Shown one piece after another: positions 1 through 8,788 of a DNA stretch of 64,000 nt. Position 1 is the first letter of the stretch. Every line of letters begins with the position of its first letter. Origin of the DNA: Tatlockia sp. GTDB lineage: Bacteria > Pseudomonadota > Gammaproteobacteria > Legionellales > Legionellaceae. The stretch spans positions 1 to 64,000 of the forward strand of contig JACCWI010000026.1 of assembly GCA_013697725.1 (NCBI GenBank). Direction: 5' to 3'. The notes beneath the pieces are model-generated. The model was not told the DNA's origin. It searched no databases and saw only the letters and a program-made list of their open reading frames with translations. The position numbers and the translations under genes were made by a program.

Positions 1-168
1 ACCTAATCCCATAAATCCGCCGAAGGATAAAACAACATAGCGTGCTTGACCGCTCACTTTGTCTAATACAATTTCTTCAATTTCACCTAAATTTTCTAAT
101 TTTACTGATTTTACTTCTTTTCCTATCACATCCTCTGTTCTTACAATTGAATCAGAATGATTATCCAT
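1..168 (-). CDS. PRC-barrel domain protein, N-terminal part (cut by window edge)
   Basis: Fifty-six codons are visible, starting at an ATG (166-168 on the minus strand) behind a GGAG Shine-Dalgarno sequence at about 175-179. The peptide begins MDNHSDSIVRTEDVIGKEV and continues with a segment reading IGKEVKSV, EIEEIVLDK and ARYVVLSFGG. That is the start of a PRC-barrel fold as found in small bacterial stress-associated proteins. The glycine-rich strand after YVVLSFGGF fits that family. The C-terminus lies outside the window, so length and any second domain are unknown. Confidence 0.75.
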   Translation of the reverse strand, partial: MDNHSDSIVRTEDVIGKEVKSVKLENLGEIEEIVLDKVSGQARYVVLSFGGFMGLG

Positions 169-359
169 AATTATTCTCCAAAAGGTGTAAAATTGAAAAT
201 CCTGGAAGGCGAGCTATTCTTTTAGCTGCTTTTAAAAATTAGACTAATAATGAAGAATTAACAAGATCGATTCTATAACTAAAACTCATCATATTGATAA
301 AAATCAAAATTACTAATCAATGAAATTATTAATGTTAAATAAATTGGTTATCTTGATAG
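169..359. other. Intergenic region, no gene seen
   Basis: This is AT-rich DNA between the start of the PRC-barrel gene and the stop of the aldolase-like gene, both on the minus strand. It should hold the PRC-barrel promoter. I see no convincing -35/-10 pair, RNA gene or hairpin terminator in it. Confidence 0.4.
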
Positions 360-917
360 TTAAGCAAAAACGCCGGTTGAAAGAGCATTTAAATGTTCAC
401 TCTCGGGGTTTAATATGCTAATGGCTGCAACGGCGGGCAAACTTAAATAATGTTCGGCTTCATCCCATTCTATTTCCGCTGGAAACAGCCTTAACATGGG
501 TAAACATTTATTGAGGGAGGCACAAAAAGCAAGATTAGCAGGGTAGGGGCGAGCTTGATGACAGCCTAGAGCCATTACTTGCATGGCTTCTGAAATAGTT
601 GCAATTCCGGGAAGGTAATTTATAGAATAAATAGCTGCTGTTTGAGCGATTGCAGGTAAAAAACCAGGGCTCGAGATAAAATGCACTCCAGCTTGATAGC
701 ACTGTTCGAGTTGTTGAGTGTTGATAATGTTTCCAGCGCCTACCTTTAATGTAGGAAAGTCATGGAGAATTTTTTTCAATAATTCAGGGTCACTGCTATT
801 TAATTCAACTACGGAAAAACCAGCTTGAGTAATTTGTGCCAGTCTTTCAAGGAGAAGAGCGTCAACATCAAGAGTTACTATAATTAACTGGTTTCCAAAC
901 AATTTATCACTCATCAT
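360..917 (-). CDS. KDPG/KHG aldolase-like protein lacking the catalytic lysine
   Basis: The 185-aa protein aligns with 2-keto-3-deoxy-6-phosphogluconate aldolase (Eda). It has the active-site Glu strand (VVELN), the VGAGNIIN motif, the FISSPGF motif and the YLPGIATISEAM segment. Family knowledge: the Schiff-base lysine sits in the K-F-F-P-A motif. Here that segment reads MLRLFPAE, so the lysine is Arg143 (codon AGG at 489-491). The C-terminal phosphate-binding part (usual TGGI and GGSW segments) is replaced by a short unrelated tail, and the protein is about 25 residues shorter than Eda. An active aldolase is therefore unlikely. It could be a pseudo-enzyme or a decaying paralogue. Two adjacent Met codons make the exact start ambiguous by one residue. 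Confidence 0.7.
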   Translation of the reverse strand: MMSDKLFGNQLIIVTLDVDALLLERLAQITQAGFSVVELNSSDPELLKKILHDFPTLKVGAGNIINTQQLEQCYQAGVHFISSPGFLPAIAQTAAIYSINYLPGIATISEAMQVMALGCHQARPYPANLAFCASLNKCLPMLRLFPAEIEWDEAEHYLSLPAVAAISILNPESEHLNALSTGVFA

Positions 918-987
918 TATTCATTCACTAGCCATCTGCAATTCGTTTATGGTAGAAGAGTTGCAGCTAGTTGGCAAGTGTTAAATA

Positions 988-2697
988 TTAAAACTTAAAG
1001 GGTGAGGGAGTGGTTTTGAAGGGTGTTGGACTTGAATAAGGAGCCGGTTTATTTTGCGGCTTGGGATGCTTGTTAGGGATAGAGGTGACATTGGGTTTAT
1101 TAGCGGATACGCCAAGTCTTTCTAAAGTACTTAGTAAGCTATTCATTTTCGCCGGTAAAATAATTTCACCAGGTCTAATGGCCTGAGAAACAGCATTTTG
1201 CGCTGCTTGATTAGGCTGACCATTGATTAATAGAAAGCTGGACTTCAAACGGTTAATTGCTTCTGTTGTTGGATTATAACGCAATAAATTTAAAACCTGT
1301 TTGTAACTTTGCGTTAAAGACAGCTGTGGCTTAATCACGTTCTGATTTCTAGGTCCAGGTGTAGGGACTGGGTTTAATAAAGGTTCTTTAATCAGCTCAA
1401 GACCATTAGCCTCAGCGGTTTTAGCATCGTTATACTTATTATTTAAGTCTAAAATATTTTTTTGCAAGAATTCGCTACGAAGTAGTAATGCAGATTTCTT
1501 CTCTTCGAAAAAGGCGATTTCATTCACTCTCTGAAGTTTAATTTGTTCTTTGAGGATAGTTGTTTCTGGCTTTGAGTCCTCATAATTTCTTTGTGCTTCA
1601 ACTTTTTCATCAACCGTTAGGCTGGAAAAGTCTTGACCGGGTTTTAAAAGATAGAATTTTCCACTTTGCTTGTCTTTATAGAGTTGAATTTGATTGGATA
1701 CTATAAATTCAGCTTTTCTGTAGGAATCGGTGGGTTGACCTTTAGCGTCATAGAAGTTTTTTTCTGAATTGAGAACAGCCAGCATCGTTTTCATGCCTAA
1801 AGCTTGTACCTGAAGCCCATCGAGACGATTAATGGCTAAATTAGCTTGAAATTCATCTCCTCTAGAAAGGTGTTGCTGAATAGAGGCTAAAGTCTCTGTT
1901 ATTCTTTTTTGTAAATGACCAAGAGCTTCTTGGGTAATTTCAATTTTTTCTCCAGGCTTCTGCAAGGTTTCTAACATCGCAGAATGGTCATCCAAACCTT
2001 CTAAATGAGAAGTTAGAATGTTGTGGCGCTCAATTATTTCAGCAAATAACTTTTCATGGTCTGCGATTTCTTGTTCAAGCAATTGAGCTTCTTCTAATTG
2101 TGCTTTTAATAACTCTTCAATTATTAGTGGAGTTAAGGCATGAGATACTATTAGCTGATTATAGAGATTGTCATTAGAGAAACCTAGATCGTCATCTTGA
2201 TCAAGTCTTTGTTGAGCCTCTGCCTTCGCAAAGGCCAAGCTTTTCTCAATTTGATGTTGATAGGCTAAATTTAATTCTTTAACTGCTGCCTTTCTTTTTA
2301 AGAATTTAACTAATTTTAAATTAGCAAAAAAAAGATGTTTCAAGAGTTCAGCACGTATTGCATCTTGTCCTTGAGCTATTTTAAAGGCTAATATTAAAAC
2401 TAACAAAACTTGCATCATTTTGCGTTCTTTTTCATCTAAAGGGGATTTTAAAAAAGAGCAGAGATCCTTGGCAGATTTTAAACCATACAGAGCAAGAGAG
2501 AAGCTGGTTAGTGCTTGATTAGAGTTAGATTTTAAAAGTTGTTTAAGTTCATTTTCGGTTATGACAATTTTTTTGCCCTTGGCCAGGAGTTCCAGACCAT
2601 TACCCTGACTTTCAAGAAGTGAAATCTCATCATTTTTAAAAGGAGCTGAATGGTTGGAATTAATAGCGAAAGATGGGGTCTTGGGATTTATCGTCAT
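988..2697 (-). CDS. Unknown coiled-coil protein with proline-rich tail; effector candidate
   Basis: I do not recognise this 569-aa protein. I place the start at the internal ATG (MTINPKTPSF) because GTGAG lies 7 nt upstream and the 20 extra residues of the longer frame (an Ile/Val-rich stretch) look untranslated. The sequence is largely helical and charged. Residues ~140-330 are rich in Glu/Lys/Gln heptads (LEEAQLLEQEIADHEKLFAE) and suggest coiled coils. The last ~30 residues are rich in Pro, Ser, Thr and Lys and end SPTPFKTTPSPFKF. There is no signal peptide or transmembrane segment. Large helical proteins with no enzyme signature are common among Legionella Dot/Icm substrates, but that role is only inferred here. 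Confidence 0.7.
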   Translation of the reverse strand: MTINPKTPSFAINSNHSAPFKNDEISLLESQGNGLELLAKGKKIVITENELKQLLKSNSNQALTSFSLALYGLKSAKDLCSFLKSPLDEKERKMMQVLLVLILAFKIAQGQDAIRAELLKHLFFANLKLVKFLKRKAAVKELNLAYQHQIEKSLAFAKAEAQQRLDQDDDLGFSNDNLYNQLIVSHALTPLIIEELLKAQLEEAQLLEQEIADHEKLFAEIIERHNILTSHLEGLDDHSAMLETLQKPGEKIEITQEALGHLQKRITETLASIQQHLSRGDEFQANLAINRLDGLQVQALGMKTMLAVLNSEKNFYDAKGQPTDSYRKAEFIVSNQIQLYKDKQSGKFYLLKPGQDFSSLTVDEKVEAQRNYEDSKPETTILKEQIKLQRVNEIAFFEEKKSALLLRSEFLQKNILDLNNKYNDAKTAEANGLELIKEPLLNPVPTPGPRNQNVIKPQLSLTQSYKQVLNLLRYNPTTEAINRLKSSFLLINGQPNQAAQNAVSQAIRPGEIILPAKMNSLLSTLERLGVSANKPNVTSIPNKHPKPQNKPAPYSSPTPFKTTPSPFKF

Positions 2698-2781
2698 AAT
2701 TAAACTCACAACGTTATTAATAATTAAAATTATACACAAAGTAGATTGGCTATACAATGGCCAAACTGTCTGTAGATGAGG

Positions 2782-3219
2782 CTAGTGCCAACAGTGATTG
2801 ACGTTAGACGAGGGTGATCCTGCTGGCCCGAAATTAACAGTTTTAATACCAGCACTATTTAAACCTAGTGTTTGACAAGCTTTATCATCCCTACCTTGAG
2901 AATCTCTGGGAATTGCTCGTAAACTAAATTCTTCAGGAGTTTGCTTTGTTATCACCAAATCATAAAAATTTTGTGCTGAACGGTTGCTAGATATTAGCTC
3001 GCTCTGAGAGCCGATGCCTAAGGTTGCGCCTTCGTAAGTCTGCTGTTGGGCATAATATTGTTCCATTTTTGCTGCTAAATCGAGAAGAGCGGTTTGACCA
3101 TCGATGCGCCTGGCTCGAGTAAGCGATTCACGATAACCAGGATAAGCAAAGCAGGCAAAAAGCGCTACGATTACCATGACAAGCATTAATTCAAGCAGTG
3201 AAAATCCCTGGTTTTTCAT
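2782..3219 (-). CDS. pilE: Type IV pilin (PilE-like)
   Basis: This 145-aa prepilin has a short basic leader (MKNQG) and the type III signal sequence G-FSLLELMLVMVIVALFA. The peptidase would cut after Gly5, and Glu at +5 of the mature protein is present. The hydrophobic N-terminal helix is followed by a globular domain. Two Cys near the C-terminus (KACQTLG and NHCWH) would form the D-region disulfide typical of PilE/PilA major-type pilins. The gene stands alone and is divergent from era. Minor pilins of the FimU/PilV group share the leader, but length and the C-terminal disulfide favour a PilE-type pilin. Confidence 0.85.
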   Translation of the reverse strand: MKNQGFSLLELMLVMVIVALFACFAYPGYRESLTRARRIDGQTALLDLAAKMEQYYAQQQTYEGATLGIGSQSELISSNRSAQNFYDLVITKQTPEEFSLRAIPRDSQGRDDKACQTLGLNSAGIKTVNFGPAGSPSSNVNHCWH

Positions 3220-3372
3220 AAAAATCCATTGTTTGCGAATTGAACAGGCGAATTATAAGAGAATTAATGATGGAATTACAAATTTAAAATCTTCTAAATA
3301 CTGTTACTATAGTGCCAAAAATTGCTATTTTATGTTAACTTATGTGTTAAAAACAAACAGGATTAATTATTA

Positions 3373-4260
3373 ATGACATCTTATTGTGGCTATATTGCTT
3401 TGGTCGGACGGCCTAATGTGGGAAAATCCACTCTGTTAAATAGAATATTGAAGCAAAAATTATCCATTACCTCTCGTAAACCGCAAACGACCCGCCATAG
3501 TATTTTGGGTATACAAACTCAAGGTGAGCACCAATTTGTCTATGTTGATACGCCGGGAATTCATCAAGGTTCAAAAAAAGCAATGAACCGAATGATGAAT
3601 AAAACAGCGAGTTCGGTATTAAGTGATGTAGATTTAATCGTTTTTGTAGTGGATGGCACTCATTGGAATGAGGGCGATGATTATGTATTGGAATTAATTA
3701 AGCAAGCTAAGGTTCCTTGTGTGCTGGTTGTCAATAAGGTCGATAAAATTGTCGATAAAGATCTACTGCTCCCATGGATGGAAGATATTAATAAACGTCA
3801 TGAATTTACCGCTATCGTGCCACTTTCTGCAAAAACTGGCGTGCAAGTGGATAATTTACAAGAATTAGTGCGAGACTATTTACCAGAAGGTCCTCATTTA
3901 TTTGATGAAGATCAGTTCACCGATCGCTCCACTCGCTTTTTATGTGCAGAGCTACTGCGAGAGAAAATTTTCCGACTTTGCGGACAAGAATTGCCTTATT
4001 CCACTACTGTTGATATTGAATCGTTTAAAGATGAAGGCGAATTAGTGCGAATTCATGCTTTAATCCTGGTGGATAAAGACAGTCACAAGCGCATGATTAT
4101 TGGTAATAAAGGAAAAAAATTAAAAGATATGGCAAGCAGCGCTCGTCTAGATATGGAAAAACTATTAAATAAAAAAGTATTTTTGCAATGTTGGTGTAAG
4201 GTTAAATCGGGCTGGTCTGATGATGAACGCGTATTAAAGCAATTAGGTTATGACCACTGA
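3373..4260 (+). CDS. era: GTPase Era
   Basis: Era (295 aa) is the GTPase that binds the 3' end of 16S rRNA during 30S assembly. The G1 P-loop is GRPNVGKS (residues ~12-19), followed by the Era-typical SRKPQTTRH switch, G3 DTPGIH and G4 NKVDKI. A C-terminal KH domain contains IIGNKGKKLKDM. Length matches the family. Its last 11 bases overlap recO, so the two are translationally coupled. In many gammaproteobacteria rnc lies directly upstream. Here the upstream neighbour is a divergent pilin gene, so era must have its own promoter in 3220-3372. Confidence 0.98.
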   Translation: MTSYCGYIALVGRPNVGKSTLLNRILKQKLSITSRKPQTTRHSILGIQTQGEHQFVYVDTPGIHQGSKKAMNRMMNKTASSVLSDVDLIVFVVDGTHWNEGDDYVLELIKQAKVPCVLVVNKVDKIVDKDLLLPWMEDINKRHEFTAIVPLSAKTGVQVDNLQELVRDYLPEGPHLFDEDQFTDRSTRFLCAELLREKIFRLCGQELPYSTTVDIESFKDEGELVRIHALILVDKDSHKRMIIGNKGKKLKDMASSARLDMEKLLNKKVFLQCWCKVKSGWSDDERVLKQLGYDH

Positions 4261-4966
4261 GTCCCTGGAAGCTTGGTTTTTACATAAAACGCCTTCAGGC
4301 GACAGTTCCACGCGTGTCAGTTTTTTTACTCGCGAAAAAGGGATTATTAATTGCCTTTATAAAGGGGGGCGAACACCAAAAAAACAGGCTCTTTTACAGC
4401 CTTTTTCATCGCTATGGCTGGCTTTGGATATTCGTAAAGATTGGTATTATCTCCGTCATGTTGAAGAGGTCGCATGCGCTACAAGGTTAAAAGGCTCCGC
4501 AGTTTTTGCGGGCTTATATGTCAATGAGTTACTCTACTATGCCCTTAGACCTATGGATTCTCAGCCCGAGCTTTTTGCCGTCTATTTACAGGCTATGCAG
4601 GGCTTGTCAATTTTCAATGAGCAACTTGCCATCGAGATAGTCTTAAGACGATTTGAAAGTGCTCTTTTACAAGCTTGTGGTTATTCTCTAGCTTTTAATT
4701 CTACTGTGCACCCTACTATGCCAATTAATCCACTGCTTTATTATCAATACATAGCCGGTGAAGGATTTAGACAGTCTGATCAAGGTTTTTCAGGTTCAGA
4801 TCTGCTTGCTCTGGCGGAGGGGCGGTTGGACGAATTGTCCGTGCTGAAAACTGCCAAAACTATTATGCGTCAGGCAATAAATCATCTTTTAGGTGGAAAA
4901 GTATTAAAATCACGGTCTTTATATTTACCAAAAGATGCGTTGGCATGTAAATCGCTTATTAAATGA
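4250..4966 (+). CDS. recO: DNA repair protein RecO
   Basis: RecO (238 aa) loads RecA onto SSB-coated DNA with RecR. The N-terminal OB fold is visible as AWFLHKTPSGDSSTRVSFFTREKG and the KGGRTPKK basic segment. A helical C-terminal domain follows (LYVNELLYYALRP, IEIVLRRFESALLQACGY). The zinc-binding cysteine set of some RecO proteins is absent, as usual in gammaproteobacteria. The start overlaps the era stop by 11 bp. The era-recO order followed by pdxJ is a conserved gammaproteobacterial arrangement. Confidence 0.95.
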   Translation: MTTESLEAWFLHKTPSGDSSTRVSFFTREKGIINCLYKGGRTPKKQALLQPFSSLWLALDIRKDWYYLRHVEEVACATRLKGSAVFAGLYVNELLYYALRPMDSQPELFAVYLQAMQGLSIFNEQLAIEIVLRRFESALLQACGYSLAFNSTVHPTMPINPLLYYQYIAGEGFRQSDQGFSGSDLLALAEGRLDELSVLKTAKTIMRQAINHLLGGKVLKSRSLYLPKDALACKSLIK

Positions 4967-5217
4967 ATCAACAGAATTTTTTAACATCTTGGTATAAGTA
5001 TATTCAAACACTACCCTCCTATAAGAGTGAGGGGAAATTTAAAAATAATCTGTTTCTAATCGAGTTGGAGAGGTTTATAAAGGGTTGTTAAAATTTATCT
5101 TTAAAACACTTATACTTGTTCTATCTTCCTCACGCTTTGCGTGGTGGAAAGTCCGTAATGCCGTTGTTGTTTCTATTAACGGTAGAAATAGATAGTAAGA
5201 TAATAAGGTGACTTCGA
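4967..5217 (+). other. pdxJ leader region with possible stem-loops
   Basis: There are 251 bp between recO and pdxJ and no ORF. Two possible hairpins lie close to pdxJ. One pairs CACGC with GCGTG around a TTT loop at about 5133-5145, extended by an outer TTCC/GGAA pair. The other pairs TTTCTA with TAGAAA around 5170-5188. Neither is followed by a T-run, so they are not intrinsic terminators. A leader or attenuation role is possible but unproven. Confidence 0.3.
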
Positions 5218-5964
5218 ATGTTTAAAGAGATTTTACTGGGTGTAAATATTGACCACATTGCAACCGTTCGACAAGCTCGTGGTACGCGCTATCCTGATCC
5301 AGTTCAAGCGGCGATTGATGCAGAAGAAGCGGGAGCTGACGGTATTACTTTACATATGCGTGAAGATTTGCGTCACATCCAGGCACGTGATGTAAGGTTA
5401 ATTAAAGCGGTGTTACAAACTCGCATGAATTTAGAATTGGCAGTTACCGAGTCCATGCTTGATTTTGCAGAAGAAATTAAGCCTGAGCATGCTTGCCTGG
5501 TTCCAGAAAAAAGAGAGGAACTAACAACAGAAGGTGGCTTGGATGTTGCAGGTAATTTTGAAACAGTGACAAACGCGGTTAAGCGATTGCAGAACCTGGG
5601 ATCTGAAGTGTCTTTGTTTATTGATCCCGACAGACGACAGATTGAAGCGGCTGTTGAAACCGGTGCGACGGTCATTGAAATTCATACAGGCTGCTATGCT
5701 GATGCTAGCAACGTATCAGACCAGGAAAAGGAATTTACACGAATCAAAGAGGCGGCTGAATTTGCTGCATCTTTACATTTAATAGTGAACGCTGGTCATG
5801 GTTTAAATTATCACAATGTAAAAGCAGTTGCGGCAATAAAGGAAATAAATGAACTAAACATTGGCCATGCTATCATCGCTCGCGCGTTGTTCTGTGGTTT
5901 AAAAGAGGCGGTGAGGGACATGCGTCATCTTATGCTGGAAGCAAGACATTATGGCAAGCAATGA
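5218..5964 (+). CDS. pdxJ: Pyridoxine 5'-phosphate synthase PdxJ
   Basis: PdxJ (248 aa) condenses 1-deoxyxylulose 5-phosphate with 3-amino-2-oxopropyl phosphate, the last ring-forming step of vitamin B6 synthesis. Diagnostic segments are [17 protein letters not shown] at the N-terminus, [44 protein letters not shown] and [14 protein letters not shown]. These cover the TIM-barrel active site, including the family's His, Glu and Arg residues. Length is standard. Its final 14 bases overlap the start of the korA-like gene, which is an unusual partner; acpS is the more usual downstream neighbour. Confidence 0.97.
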   Translation: MFKEILLGVNIDHIATVRQARGTRYPDPVQAAIDAEEAGADGITLHMREDLRHIQARDVRLIKAVLQTRMNLELAVTESMLDFAEEIKPEHACLVPEKREELTTEGGLDVAGNFETVTNAVKRLQNLGSEVSLFIDPDRRQIEAAVETGATVIEIHTGCYADASNVSDQEKEFTRIKEAAEFAASLHLIVNAGHGLNYHNVKAVAAIKEINELNIGHAIIARALFCGLKEAVRDMRHLMLEARHYGKQ

Positions 5965-7762
5965 CTCAATCGTAATCCGAATAACCGGCGACTCAGGCGA
6001 CGGTGTACAACTTGTTGGAGAGCAATTAACTATTACGGCAGCAACCACTGGTCGTGAAGTAAGAACTCTTCCTGATTTTCCCGCTGAAATTAGAGCACCG
6101 GCAGGAACGGTTGCTGGTGTTTCTGGTTTTCAGTTAGCAATGGCTGAGCAAGCAATTTTTACGGCCGGTGAAGAGTTAGATGTGTTAGTCGCTCTAAATC
6201 CGGCTGCTTTAAAAAATTCTTTAGAACAGCTTGTTCAAGGTGGTTTACTAATCATCAATGAAAATAGTTTTACAGAAAAAGACTGGCAGAAAGCAGGGTT
6301 AAGTCCTGAATATTTAACCAAGATCGCAGAAAATTATCATCTAATATCATTCCCCCTAATTAGTCAGACTATCGAAGCAGTTGCAGCGCTGAATATAGGC
6401 CACGCTCTCGCTAAAAAATCTAAAAATTTCTATATCTTAGGTCTTGTTCTTTGGTTATTTGATTTAACCACAGATTATTGCCTTAATTTTATAAGAAAAA
6501 AATTTAAAGCTAATCCTGAAATTGCAAAAGCGAATGAACTGGCTTTACTCGCTGGTTATAACTATGCCATGACCCTGGAGTTAAGCCGAAAGCAATTTAT
6601 GGTAGGACATGGGAGTCGTGAAAAGGGTGATTATCGGCAAATTACCGGAGTTGAGGCCGTTTCTTTGGCCCTGGCGACTCTTGCTACGGGCACGAAAACA
6701 CCATTATTTGTTTCAGGCTACCCGATAACACCAGCCTCAGCAATTTTACAAGATAGCGCTAAATTAGCAGAATATGGCGTACAGTTATTGCAAGCAGAAG
6801 ATGAAATAGCCGCCATTTGTGCCTGTATCGGTGCAGCTTATGGAGGTTGTTTAGCCTTGACGTGCACCTCCGGTCCGGGTTTCGATCTAAAAACAGAAAG
6901 CCTGGGATTAGCAGTGATGACCGAGTTGCCTCTGGTATTAGTGGATATACAGCGTGCTGGCGCTTCCACAGGTTTGCCTACAAAAACCAGTCAGAGTGAT
7001 TTAAATCAGGCATTATATGGCCGCCATGGGGAAGCACCGATACCCGTTTTAGCGGCTAAATCTGCATCCGATTGCTTCTATACAATTATTGAGGCTTTTA
7101 GTATTGCCATAAAATACATGACGCCAGTAATTGTTATGCTTGATGCCTATCTTGCTAATGCAGCAGAACCCTGGAAAATCCCTGATCCAGAATCGATTGA
7201 ACTTCCTGTCATTGATTTTAATCGATTCCCTAAGCCTTACCAGCGCGATGAGAACTTAGCCCGCAGTTGGAATATCCCTGGGAGCACCGGTTTTATTCAT
7301 CAGATTGGTGGTCTGGAAAAGCAGGGTGAAGAAGGACGGGTGAGTTATGATGCTGATAATCATGAAAAGATGGTGAAATTACGCGCTGATAAAATTGCAG
7401 GAATTTCTCAAGACTATGCTGATTTACTTATTGAAGGTGATACGCAGGCTCAAACTTTATTAATTGGCTGGGGCAGCACTTATGGCTCTTTAAAATCCGC
7501 AGTTAATCAATGTCTTGAGCAAGGTATGTCTATTGCCTATCTGCATTTGCGCCATTTAAATCCCCTGCCCAGGGGATTGGATAAATTACTTGCCGGCTAT
7601 GATAGGATTTTTGTGGCGGAATTAAATTCAGGGCATTTGTGTCAATTGTTGAGAGCGAATTATCTGGTAGATGCTAAGTCGATAAGTCAATGTAATGGCC
7701 AGCCTTTTTCTTCAAGCCATGTGGTGAATACATTAAAAGGTCAATCTGCCCTTAGTTCTTAG
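5951..7762 (+). CDS. korA: 2-oxoacid:ferredoxin oxidoreductase, fused gamma-alpha subunit
   Basis: The 603-aa protein joins the gamma domain (residues ~1-190, with [14 protein letters not shown] near the N-terminus) to the alpha, pyrimidine-binding domain (from ~220, with [23 protein letters not shown] and [20 protein letters not shown]). This is the layout of KorA-type subunits that oxidise 2-oxoglutarate or another 2-oxoacid to the acyl-CoA while reducing ferredoxin. The start overlaps pdxJ by 14 bp and the beta subunit follows directly. Substrate choice (2-oxoglutarate, pyruvate or branched-chain acids) cannot be fixed from sequence alone; 2-oxoglutarate is the usual annotation. Confidence 0.9.
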   Translation: MASNDSIVIRITGDSGDGVQLVGEQLTITAATTGREVRTLPDFPAEIRAPAGTVAGVSGFQLAMAEQAIFTAGEELDVLVALNPAALKNSLEQLVQGGLLIINENSFTEKDWQKAGLSPEYLTKIAENYHLISFPLISQTIEAVAALNIGHALAKKSKNFYILGLVLWLFDLTTDYCLNFIRKKFKANPEIAKANELALLAGYNYAMTLELSRKQFMVGHGSREKGDYRQITGVEAVSLALATLATGTKTPLFVSGYPITPASAILQDSAKLAEYGVQLLQAEDEIAAICACIGAAYGGCLALTCTSGPGFDLKTESLGLAVMTELPLVLVDIQRAGASTGLPTKTSQSDLNQALYGRHGEAPIPVLAAKSASDCFYTIIEAFSIAIKYMTPVIVMLDAYLANAAEPWKIPDPESIELPVIDFNRFPKPYQRDENLARSWNIPGSTGFIHQIGGLEKQGEEGRVSYDADNHEKMVKLRADKIAGISQDYADLLIEGDTQAQTLLIGWGSTYGSLKSAVNQCLEQGMSIAYLHLRHLNPLPRGLDKLLAGYDRIFVAELNSGHLCQLLRANYLVDAKSISQCNGQPFSSSHVVNTLKGQSALSS

Positions 7763-7803
7763 CGATTTTCGGATGGATGTATAAATCCCTCTTGGGAGTT
7801 AAA

Positions 7804-8775
7804 ATGGACAAAAGCTATAAGCGAGAAGATTTTACCAATTCAACTGAAGTTCGTTGGTGCCCTGGGTGTGGCGATTATGCAATTTTAGCCGCCTTGCAAC
7901 GTGTTTTACCTGAATTGGGTCTAGCACCAGAAAAACACGTTTTCGTTTCAGGAATTGGTTGTGCTGGGCGGTTGCCTTATTACATGAACACTTATGGTTT
8001 TCACACCATTCATGGTAGAGCTACTGCTGTTGCCACTGGGCTTAAGGCTATGCGCGATGATCTAACAGTTTGGGTAATTACCGGCGATGGCGATGCTTTA
8101 AGTATTGGCGCAAATCATCTAATTCACTGCTTAAGACGTAATGTTAATGTCAATATTTTATTATTAAATAATCAAGTATATGGCCTAACCAAGGGTCAAT
8201 ATTCTCCTACCTCTCAAAAAGGTCAAATTACTAAAACCTCACCGCAAGGGGTCGTAAATGAGCCAATAAATCCTTTGAAACTAGCTTTGGCAGCAGGAGC
8301 TAGTTTTGTTGCACGTGCCGTGGATAAAGATCCTAACCATTTAGGTGAAATCCTCAAAAAGGCTTACGAGCATCAAGGTTGTTCATTTGTGGAAATTTAT
8401 CAGGATTGTAATATCTTCAACCATGGCGCTTTTGATGCCTTTGCAGTTAAGTCTAATCGTGGCGAGAAAACAGTAGTTCTTGAAGAAGGCCAACCGCTAA
8501 CCTATGGTTCAGCAAAGGAATGGGCTTTGTGTTTGGACGATGCAAGTTTTCAAAGGATAGCCTCAAGTGAAGCTAATGAGTATCGCCATGATTCTTCCAA
8601 TTATCTAGCCGCCATGCGCTTGGCAGGACTGCATTTTCCAGAGTTTCCAGTTCCTTTAGGAGTTTATTATCAAACAAAGCGAGAACAATTAAATCTTAGT
8701 CGGCCAGCCAATAAAACAATAAACGATTTAGCGTCGCTTTATCGAGCAAAAGCGAGTTGGCAACAAACCAGTTAG
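7804..8775 (+). CDS. korB: 2-oxoacid:ferredoxin oxidoreductase, beta subunit
   Basis: This is the thiamine-diphosphate and 4Fe-4S subunit partnering the upstream gamma-alpha protein. Seen: WCPGCGDY and GIGCAGRLPYY cysteine motifs, a later Cys in QDCNIFNHG, and the ThDP motif GDGDALSIGANHL ending in NNQVYGLTKGQYSPTS. I use the ATG at 7804 (MDKSYKRED) because GGGAG lies 5 nt upstream. An in-frame ATG at 7777 adds nine residues and has no good ribosome site. That gives 323 aa, close to the family norm. The gap to korA is 41 bp, consistent with one transcript. Confidence 0.9.
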   Translation: MDKSYKREDFTNSTEVRWCPGCGDYAILAALQRVLPELGLAPEKHVFVSGIGCAGRLPYYMNTYGFHTIHGRATAVATGLKAMRDDLTVWVITGDGDALSIGANHLIHCLRRNVNVNILLLNNQVYGLTKGQYSPTSQKGQITKTSPQGVVNEPINPLKLALAAGASFVARAVDKDPNHLGEILKKAYEHQGCSFVEIYQDCNIFNHGAFDAFAVKSNRGEKTVVLEEGQPLTYGSAKEWALCLDDASFQRIASSEANEYRHDSSNYLAAMRLAGLHFPEFPVPLGVYYQTKREQLNLSRPANKTINDLASLYRAKASWQQTS

Positions 8776-8788
8776 GAGATAAAATTAA

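Noticed and set aside
928-970. Terminator between the coiled-coil gene and the aldolase-like gene
   Set aside because: CTGCAA/TTGCAG with outer CTAG arms can pair, but the stem has a 4-nt bulge and no T-run on either side.
3176-3373. 65-codon plus-strand frame upstream of era
   Set aside because: It overlaps the pilin start on the other strand and has no protein-like pattern.
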